Positions 11,136 through 17,354 of a stretch of 35,424 nucleotides of DNA are shown here, piece by piece. The DNA comes from Actinomycetes bacterium (GTDB lineage: Bacteria; Actinomycetota; Acidimicrobiia; Acidimicrobiales; Palsa-688), in NCBI GenBank assembly GCA_021838445.1, contig JAKCDU010000027.1:1-35424 (forward strand), read 5' to 3'. A program made the position numbers and the translations under genes. Below the pieces are notes generated by a model. It was not told the origin of the DNA. It worked only from the letters and a program-made list of their open reading frames with translations, and did no database searches. Positions within the stretch are counted from its first letter, which is position 1, and each line of letters opens with the position of its first letter.

Positions 11136-12251
11136 TCAGGCCAGGAACCGCTCGGGCGGGACCCATTCCAGCCCGTGGGCTTCGGCGACGGGAGCTGATG
11201 TGATCATGCCGTCATGGGTGTTGAGCCCCAGGGCCAGCACCGGGTCGGTGCCCAAGGCGTGGCGCCAACCGTGGTCAGCGATCTCGAGAGCATATGGCAG
11301 GGTCACGTTGGTCAGGGCATAGGTGGACGTGTGGGGCACGGCGCCGGGCATGTTGGCCACGCAGTAGAAGAGGGACTCCCCCACCCGGTACACCGGGTCG
11401 GCGTGGGTGGTGGGCCGACTGCTCTCGAAGCAGCCCCCCTGGTCGATCGCAATATCGACCAGCACTGAGCCGGGCTTCATACGGGCGACCAGTTCGTCCG
11501 ACACCAGCGTGGGGGCCTTGGCCCCCACCACCAGAACGGCACCGATGACCAGGTCGGCGTCGACCACGGCCCGCTCGATCTCGTAGGTGTTGGACGCCAC
11601 CGTCTGGCAGTGACCCTGGTAGATACGGTCGGCCTCGCGCAGGCGGGCGATGTTGCGGTCCAGCAGGAGGACCTCGGCCTGCATACCGAGGGCTATGGCC
11701 GCGGCGTTCATGCCGGCCACGCCGGCTCCGATCACCACCACCTTGGCCGCGTAGACCCCCGACACGCCCCCCATCAGTATCCCCCGCCCGCCCCCGAAGC
11801 GCTGCAGGTGATGGGCCCCGGCGAGCGGCGCCATGCGGCCGGCCACCTCCGACATGGGAGCCAGCAGGGGCAGCGACCCGTCGGGCAGCTGCACCGTCTC
11901 ATAGGCGATGGCCGTGGTACCCGACTCGAGGAGAGCTTCGGTGCAGGCCCTGGAGGCGGCCAGGTGCAGGTAGGTGAACAGAACGAGGTCCCGCCGCAGC
12001 CGGTGGTACTCCTCGGGCACCGGCTCTTTCACCTTGAGCACCATGTCGGCATCGGTCCACACCTGGTCGGCTGACTCCACGATGGTCGCCCCCGCGGCGG
12101 CAAAATCGTCGTCGGGGAGCGACGAACCCACTCCGGCCCCCGCCTGTACGAGGACCTCGTGACCGTGGCGGACCAGCTCGTGCGCCCCGGCGGGCGTGCA
12201 GGCGACCCGGTACTCGTGGGTCTTGACCTCGGTCGGTACGCCGACTCGCAT
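11136..12251 (-). CDS. ald: Alanine dehydrogenase
   Basis: Ald interconverts L-alanine + NAD+ with pyruvate + ammonium + NADH. The 371 residues align with the family throughout: MRVGVPTEVKTHEYRVA at the start, catalytic K75 (VLKVKEP) and H96 (YLHLA), the NAD-binding VVIGAGVAGMNAA near residue 175, and ANMPGAVPHTST near 300. A ribosome binding site AGGAGG precedes the ATG at 12251 by about nine bases. It is the third gene of a minus-strand operon behind the aldehyde dehydrogenase and the permease, 22 bases after the permease stop. In this context it probably recovers pyruvate from the alanine formed by the neighbouring pyruvate-type aminotransferase, releasing ammonium; that is an inference. 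Confidence 0.95.
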   Translation of the reverse strand: MRVGVPTEVKTHEYRVACTPAGAHELVRHGHEVLVQAGAGVGSSLPDDDFAAAGATIVESADQVWTDADMVLKVKEPVPEEYHRLRRDLVLFTYLHLAASRACTEALLESGTTAIAYETVQLPDGSLPLLAPMSEVAGRMAPLAGAHHLQRFGGGRGILMGGVSGVYAAKVVVIGAGVAGMNAAAIALGMQAEVLLLDRNIARLREADRIYQGHCQTVASNTYEIERAVVDADLVIGAVLVVGAKAPTLVSDELVARMKPGSVLVDIAIDQGGCFESSRPTTHADPVYRVGESLFYCVANMPGAVPHTSTYALTNVTLPYALEIADHGWRHALGTDPVLALGLNTHDGMITSAPVAEAHGLEWVPPERFLA

Positions 12252-12273
12252 GGGCGCTCGCCTCCTAGCGGAT

Positions 12274-13866
12274 TCAGAAATGGGTCAGGGCGATGTCTTG
12301 GGCGTCGGGTTCGGGAACCAGCACGGGAGTGTCGCGCGTCAGGGTCTGCCCCTTGAAGAACGGCGGATTTACGAAGCGGTACACCACCATGAGGATCAGC
12401 CCCAGGAGGATCGCTCCCACGCCGGTGAGGAACACCCCCCCGATGTGCCAGTGGGGCGAGAAGGGCAGCGTCCAGGAGGTGGCCCCGTAGCTCGGGGCCC
12501 AGAACTGCTGCATCCCGTAGATCATGAAGGCAAACAGCATCAGCCCTCCGAGCAGGGGCAGGAGGAACTTGGCCAGGAATCCCCCGGTGCTGCGCAAAGC
12601 CTCCTTGCGGAACCACCAGGCGCAGGTGAACCCGGTCAGACCGTAGTAGAAGGCGATCATCAACCCCAGCGACGAGATGGTGTCGCCGAGGACGCTTTTA
12701 CTAATCACGGTCATGACGACGTAGAAGGCGATGGAGAGAAGTCCCATGCCCACCGTGGACCACGTCGGGGTCAGGTACCGGCCGTGAACCCGGGAGAAGC
12801 GGGCCGGGATGCTCTTGTACACCGACATCGACAGCGTCGTGCGCGCCGTGGGCAGGATCGTGGTCAGGGTCGAGGCGGCCGCCGAGCTGAGCACCATGAG
12901 CACCAGGAGCTTGGCGAGGAACCAACCGAAACCGCTGGTGCCGAAGACGCTGCCCCCCAGTACCGACAAGACGTCACCCGAATTATCCGAGTTGTTGAGG
13001 CCGATGCCTTTGGAGCCGACCCCGGCGAAGGCCTGGGCCGAGGTCGTCACCAGGACGTAGGTGACGAGCAGCACCACGGTGGAGATGACCGCGGCCCGCC
13101 CGGGGGTCTTGTGCCGATCCTTGGTCTCCTCGTTGATCGACACCGCGGTGTCCCAACCCCAGTAGATGAAGATGGCCGTCAGCAATCCGAGCGTCAGGCT
13201 CGAGAAGCTGGCGTGGAACGGATCGAACCAGGACCAAGCCGGGTGGATGGCCTGGCGCCCGGCGCTGCCCCCGTACACCTTGCCCAGCGCAGTGAAACTC
13301 AGCACCAGCAGCATGGTGAGCTCCACCGCCAAGAGGCCGTACTGGATCCGGGCACTGATCTCGATCCCGATGTAGCAGATCCAGGTCATGGCCACGATCC
13401 AGATCACGCCGGCCAGCAGCGTCCACCACTTGTCCCCGGCCAGGCCGTAAGCCCCGAACAGCTGGAACATGTACTGACCGGCGATCTGGGCCAGGTTGGC
13501 CATGACGATGACGTCGGCAGCGATGATGCCCCACCCACCCATCCAGCCGACGGTGGGGCCGAAAGCCTTGGTCCCCCAGGTGAAAGTGGTGCCGCAGTCG
13601 GGGACCACCCGGTTGAGCTGGCTGTAGCCGACGGCGACGAACATCATCGGCACGAACGCAAGGAGCATCACGATGGGCGACTGGAGACCCACGTAGCCGA
13701 CGACGAAGCCGAGCGCGGCCGCCAGGCTGTAGGCGGGGGCAACCGAGGCGATGGCGATGACGGTGTTCGACAGCAGGCCTATGGCCCCGCCCTTGAGGCC
13801 CTTGTGCTCCCCACCGCCGCGAGCCGAGCTGCTCTCGGGCGGTGCCGGTTCGATGATTGCAGTCAC
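12274..13866 (-). CDS. APC-family amino acid/amine permease
   Basis: A 530-residue membrane transporter of the amino acid-polyamine-organocation superfamily with about 12 hydrophobic helices. The first helix contains IASVAPAYSLAAALGFVVGY; later motifs such as GWMGGWGIIAADVIVMANL and FIYWGWDTAVSINEETKD belong to the YeeF/PuuP-like and plant-type APC groups. The cytoplasmic N-terminus is Ser/Gly-rich. GTG at 13866 is the start, with GAGGGA about ten bases upstream. It sits between the aldehyde dehydrogenase (43 bases upstream) and alanine dehydrogenase in one operon, so the likely cargo is putrescine, GABA or another amine degraded by the island. The exact substrate cannot be told from sequence alone. 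Confidence 0.88.
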   Translation of the reverse strand: MTAIIEPAPPESSSARGGGEHKGLKGGAIGLLSNTVIAIASVAPAYSLAAALGFVVGYVGLQSPIVMLLAFVPMMFVAVGYSQLNRVVPDCGTTFTWGTKAFGPTVGWMGGWGIIAADVIVMANLAQIAGQYMFQLFGAYGLAGDKWWTLLAGVIWIVAMTWICYIGIEISARIQYGLLAVELTMLLVLSFTALGKVYGGSAGRQAIHPAWSWFDPFHASFSSLTLGLLTAIFIYWGWDTAVSINEETKDRHKTPGRAAVISTVVLLVTYVLVTTSAQAFAGVGSKGIGLNNSDNSGDVLSVLGGSVFGTSGFGWFLAKLLVLMVLSSAAASTLTTILPTARTTLSMSVYKSIPARFSRVHGRYLTPTWSTVGMGLLSIAFYVVMTVISKSVLGDTISSLGLMIAFYYGLTGFTCAWWFRKEALRSTGGFLAKFLLPLLGGLMLFAFMIYGMQQFWAPSYGATSWTLPFSPHWHIGGVFLTGVGAILLGLILMVVYRFVNPPFFKGQTLTRDTPVLVPEPDAQDIALTHF

Positions 13867-13909
13867 TAGTGGTGGTCCCTCTTCTTCCCTCTAACGGCCC
13901 TGGAGCCAG

Positions 13910-15337
13910 CTACTCGAACGCGCTCATGACGTGCTTGATCCGGGTGTAGTCCTCGAGGCCGTAGAGCGAAAGGTCCTTGCCGTACCCGGAGTGCTTGAAC
14001 CCCCCGTGGGGCATCTCGGCGACGAGCGGTATGTGAGTGTTGATCCACACGCAGCCGAAGTCCAGACGCCGGGACACTCTCAGCGCCCGGCCGTGATCGG
14101 TCGTCCACACGCTCGAAGCCAGGCCGTACTCCACGCTGTTGGCCCATGCCACCGCCTCGTCCTCGTCGCTGAAACGCTGGACGGTGATGACCGGCCCGAA
14201 GATCTCCTGGCTCACGAGCTCGTCGCCCTGCTCCAAGCCGGCGATGATCGTCGGCGGATAGAAGAAGCCGGGACCGCCGGGGCTCTCGCCGCCGGTCACC
14301 ACCCGGGCGTGGCTCGGGGCCCGGGCCACCATGCCCGCTACCCGGTCGAGTTGGTTGGCGTTGTTGAGGGGGCCGAAGGCCGAGTCCGGTTGGTCGAGCC
14401 CCCCGAAGGTGGTCGCCTTCGCCTGCTCGGTGAGCGCGTCGACCACATCCGAGTAGCTTCGCGAGGACGCCAGCACACGCGTCGCCGCCGTGCAGTCCTG
14501 CCCGGCGTTGAAGTAGCCGGCGATGGCCACGGCTTCGGCGACCTTCTCCACGTCGACGTCGTCGAACACCACGACGGGGGCCTTGCCGCCCAACTCCAGG
14601 TGGACCCGCTTCAAGTCGTCGGCCGCCGCCTGGGCCACCTCCCGGCCAGCCCGGACACTGCCTGTGATGGCGACCAGCTGGGGTATCGGGTGCGAGACCA
14701 GGGCCCGACCGCTGTCGCGGTCGCCGCATATCACGTTGAACACGCCGGGCGGGAAGATGTCCGCGGCGATCTCCGCCAGCATCACCGTAGTGACAGGAGT
14801 AGTGTCAGCGGGCTTGAGAACCACGGCGTTGCCCGCAGCCAGCGCCGGGGCGATCTTCCACACCGCCATCATCATGGGGTAGTTCCACGGCGTCACCTGG
14901 GCCACGACGCCGATGGGCTCCCGGCGGATCCACGACGTGTGGCCGGCCATGTACTCGCCAGCGGCCCGGCCCTCGAGGACCCGGGCCGCTCCGGCGAAGA
15001 AACGGATCTGGTCGAGCATCGGGGGGATTTCCTCCGAGCGGGTGAGAGCCAAGGGCTTACCGGTGTTGCGACCCTCGGCCTCGATGAACTCCTCGGCCCG
15101 GGCCTCGATGGCATCGGCGAAGCGCAGCAACATCAGGCTGCGTTGCGACGGCGTGGTGTCCCGCCACGACTCGAAAGCCCGTGCCGCAGCCTCACAGGCG
15201 ACGTCGACGTCGTCGGGGCCCGAAAGCGGTGCGGTGGCGTAGGTCTCGCCGGTACAGGGGTCGACTATGTCGCTGGTCCTCCCCGACCGACTGTCGACGC
15301 TCTCGCCGTTGACCAGGTTCTTGACGCTGGCGGCCAC
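13910..15337 (-). CDS. patD: 4-aminobutyraldehyde dehydrogenase (PatD/YdcW-like)
   Basis: NAD-dependent aldehyde dehydrogenase, 475 residues, the usual length. Catalytic C282 lies in NAGQDCTAATRV and the general base E248 in HLELGGKAP. The segments FFAGAARVLEG, AGEYMAGHTSWIRREP, TPWNYPMMMAVWK, WINTHIPLVAEMPHGG and SGYGKDLSLYGLEDYTRIKH closely follow E. coli YdcW/PatD, which oxidises 4-aminobutyraldehyde (1-pyrroline) to GABA. It starts with GTG at 15337, with AGGAGG about eight bases upstream. It is the first gene of the minus-strand operon and diverges from the Lrp-type regulator, which probably controls it. The product GABA would need a transaminase; the class III aminotransferase next door may do both steps. 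Related aldehydes cannot be excluded as substrate. Confidence 0.9.
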   Translation of the reverse strand: MAASVKNLVNGESVDSRSGRTSDIVDPCTGETYATAPLSGPDDVDVACEAAARAFESWRDTTPSQRSLMLLRFADAIEARAEEFIEAEGRNTGKPLALTRSEEIPPMLDQIRFFAGAARVLEGRAAGEYMAGHTSWIRREPIGVVAQVTPWNYPMMMAVWKIAPALAAGNAVVLKPADTTPVTTVMLAEIAADIFPPGVFNVICGDRDSGRALVSHPIPQLVAITGSVRAGREVAQAAADDLKRVHLELGGKAPVVVFDDVDVEKVAEAVAIAGYFNAGQDCTAATRVLASSRSYSDVVDALTEQAKATTFGGLDQPDSAFGPLNNANQLDRVAGMVARAPSHARVVTGGESPGGPGFFYPPTIIAGLEQGDELVSQEIFGPVITVQRFSDEDEAVAWANSVEYGLASSVWTTDHGRALRVSRRLDFGCVWINTHIPLVAEMPHGGFKHSGYGKDLSLYGLEDYTRIKHVMSAFE

Positions 15338-15361
15338 GATCTCCCCTCCTCTAGACGCTGC

Positions 15362-15420
15362 GTGATGGCCGTCATATTTGCAGATCGTGAGCCGGATGCA
15401 AAGGAATCCGTTGCCATCAC
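15362..15420. promoter_or_regulatory. Nested inverted repeats in the divergent control region
   Basis: Two inverted repeats are nearly concentric. The outer pair is GTGATGGC at 15362-15369 and GCCATCAC at 15413-15420. The inner pair is TTTGCA at 15377-15382 and TGCAAA at 15397-15402. The right outer arm overlaps the -35 box of the lrp promoter. They lie in the 110-bp gap between the aldehyde dehydrogenase and lrp, where Lrp/AsnC regulators typically bind to control themselves and the divergent operon. Binding is inferred. Confidence 0.6.
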
Positions 15421-15439
15421 CCAGGATAAAGTTTAGAAT
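15411..15439 (+). promoter_or_regulatory. Promoter of the lrp-aminotransferase operon
   Basis: TTGCCA at 15411-15416 and TAGAAT at 15434-15439 are separated by exactly 17 bases, close to the housekeeping consensus. The -10 box ends eight bases before the ATG at 15448 and there is no Shine-Dalgarno, so a leaderless transcript is predicted. Confidence 0.7.
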
Positions 15440-15447
15440 CAGTGAAC

Positions 15448-15966
15448 ATGGCTGGCACGGACAAGTCTTACCGCGCCAAATCCCGCACCGAGAGTGGCTA
15501 TCCGGAACGAGACGCCCGGGGCACTTTGGATCCGGTCAGCAAGCAAATCATCGAACAGCTCCAGCAGGACGGTCGACGCTCCTACGCGGCCATTGCCCGC
15601 TCGGTCGGCCTCTCAGAGGCGGCCACCCGCCAGCGGGTCCAGCGCCTGATCGACGAGCGCATCGTGCAGATAGCAGCCGTGACCGACCCGCACGCCATCG
15701 GCTTCCACCGCATGGCACTGATCGGGGTCAAGGTCGAAGGCGAGATCCGTGGTGTGGCGGAGAAGCTCTCGGGCCTGCAGGAAGCCGAGTACGTCGTCAT
15801 CTGCGGTGGCCAGTTCGACATCCTCGTGGAGCTGGTCTGCGAGGACGACGAACACCTCCTGCGCACCCTCGACGATTCCATTCGCACCGTTCCGGGCGTC
15901 GCCAGCACGGAGACGTTCGTTTACCTGAAAGTCGCCAAGGAGACCTACGAGTGGGGGACCCGATGA
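15448..15966 (+). CDS. Lrp/AsnC-family transcriptional regulator
   Basis: A 172-residue regulator. After a charged 25-residue arm comes the AsnC-type helix-turn-helix (LDPVSKQIIEQLQQDGRRSY, then AAIARSVGLSEAATRQRVQR). The C-terminal RAM ligand-binding domain holds GEIRGVAEKLSGLQEAEYVV, ICGGQFDILVELVCEDD and VPGVASTETFVYLKV. Such proteins form octamers and respond to amino acids or amines. GTG at 15442 is a possible in-frame start, but ATG at 15448 sits at the predicted transcription start of a TTGCCA-N17-TAGAAT promoter. Its stop overlaps the aminotransferase ATG by four bases (ATGA), so the two are translationally coupled. It probably senses a pathway intermediate and controls both divergent operons. 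Confidence 0.92.
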   Translation: MAGTDKSYRAKSRTESGYPERDARGTLDPVSKQIIEQLQQDGRRSYAAIARSVGLSEAATRQRVQRLIDERIVQIAAVTDPHAIGFHRMALIGVKVEGEIRGVAEKLSGLQEAEYVVICGGQFDILVELVCEDDEHLLRTLDDSIRTVPGVASTETFVYLKVAKETYEWGTR

Positions 15967-17354
15967 ACCCGACCGAATACGACCACGACCACCTCCAGGA
16001 GGCCGCCCGCCGCCATCTGTGGATGCATTTCACCCGGATGTCCTCGTATCAGGACCACGAGGTCCCGGTGATGGTCCGCGGCGAAGGCCCGTGGGTCTAC
16101 GACAGCAGAGGCCGGCGCTACCTCGACGGCCTCTCCGGGCTGTTCGTGGTGCAGGTAGGCCACGGCCGGCGGGAGCTGGCCGAAGCGGCCTCCCGGCAGG
16201 CGTCCGAGCTCGCCTATTTTCCCCTTTGGAGTTACGCCCACCCCAACGCCATTCAGCTGTCGGAGAGATTGGCGACGCTGGCGCCCGGGGATCTCAACCG
16301 GGTGTTCTTCACCACCGGGGGTGGAGAGGCGGTGGAGACAGCCTGGAAGATGGCCCGTCAGTACTTCCGCGCCACCGGGTCACCCGGGCGCTACAAGGTT
16401 CTCTCCCGCAATATCGCCTACCACGGCACGACCATGGGGGCCCTTTCGATCACCGGCCTGCCCGATATCAAGGCGGCTTACGAACCTCTCGTGCCGGGGT
16501 CGGTCCGGGTGGCCAACACCAACTTCTACCGGGCCCGGGAGTTCGCCCCCGAAGTCGCCGACGACCTCGAGGCCTTCGGTCTGTGGGCGGCGCGCGACAT
16601 CGAGCAGCGGATCCTCATGGAGGGGCCCGAGAGCGTCGCCGCGGTGTTCCTCGAACCGGTGCAGAACGCTGGGGGTTGCTTCCCCCCACCCCCCGGCTAC
16701 TTCCAGGAGGTGCGCCGGATCTGCGACCGCTACGGCGTCCTCTTGGTGTCCGACGAAGTGATCTGCGCGTTCGGACGCCTCGGAGCCTGGTTCGGCGCTC
16801 TCCGCTACGACTACCAGCCGGACATGATCACCTGCGCCAAGGGGTTGACCAGCGGCTACTCCCCCTTGGGAGCAGTCCTCGTGTCGGACCGGATCATGGA
16901 ACCCTTCCTCGACGGCTCGGCCACCCTGCTGCACGGCTTCACCTTCGGCGGGCATCCGGTCTCGACGGCGGTGGCGCTGGCCAACCTGGACCTGTTCGAG
17001 AAGGAGCACCTCGTCGACGGGGTGGCGGCCCGATCCGACGCCTTCCGGGCGGTGCTCGAGGATCTGCGGGACCTCCCCATCGTCGGGGACGTGCGCGGTG
17101 ACGGCTACTTCTTCGGTATCGAGTTGGTCAAAGACCGCGACACCCGCGAGACCTTCAGCGACGACGAATCGGAGCGGCTGCTGCGCGGCTTCCTCTCCGG
17201 CGCCCTCTTCGACGCCGGCCTCATCTGCCGGGCCGACGACCGCGGCGACCCGGTCATCCAGCTGGCCCCGCCGCTCATCTGCGAGCAGGAGCACTTCGAC
17301 CTCATCGGCCAGGTGCTCCGGCAGGTGCTGTCCGAGGCATGGAACCAGTTCTAG
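15963..17354 (+). CDS. Class III aminotransferase (putrescine/omega-amino acid type)
   Basis: PLP-dependent class III (omega-amino acid) aminotransferase, 463 residues. The PLP lysine is K293 in CAKGLTSGYSPLGA and the cofactor Asp is D264 in VSDEVICAFGR. FFTTGGGEAVETAWKMARQY and YHGTTMGALSITG are the usual cofactor-binding stretches. The pattern, including HLWMHFTRMSSY near the start, is that of putrescine- or beta-alanine-pyruvate transaminases (SpuC-like). The ATG at 15963 overlaps the lrp stop, with GGGGG as ribosome binding site. It likely moves an amino group from putrescine (or GABA) to pyruvate, giving 4-aminobutyraldehyde for the PatD-like enzyme and alanine for Ald. The choice of donor is inferred from the neighbours. 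Confidence 0.9.
   Translation: MNPTEYDHDHLQEAARRHLWMHFTRMSSYQDHEVPVMVRGEGPWVYDSRGRRYLDGLSGLFVVQVGHGRRELAEAASRQASELAYFPLWSYAHPNAIQLSERLATLAPGDLNRVFFTTGGGEAVETAWKMARQYFRATGSPGRYKVLSRNIAYHGTTMGALSITGLPDIKAAYEPLVPGSVRVANTNFYRAREFAPEVADDLEAFGLWAARDIEQRILMEGPESVAAVFLEPVQNAGGCFPPPPGYFQEVRRICDRYGVLLVSDEVICAFGRLGAWFGALRYDYQPDMITCAKGLTSGYSPLGAVLVSDRIMEPFLDGSATLLHGFTFGGHPVSTAVALANLDLFEKEHLVDGVAARSDAFRAVLEDLRDLPIVGDVRGDGYFFGIELVKDRDTRETFSDDESERLLRGFLSGALFDAGLICRADDRGDPVIQLAPPLICEQEHFDLIGQVLRQVLSEAWNQF

Noticed and set aside
12196-13869. Open frame on the plus strand opposite the permease
   Set aside because: The minus strand encodes a clear 12-helix permease with conserved motifs; the plus frame is a His/Glu/Gly-rich shadow.
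15378-17354. Aminotransferase with a 195-residue N-terminal extension
   Set aside because: The extension overlaps the lrp gene in another frame; the ATG at 15963 couples to the lrp stop and family homology begins there.
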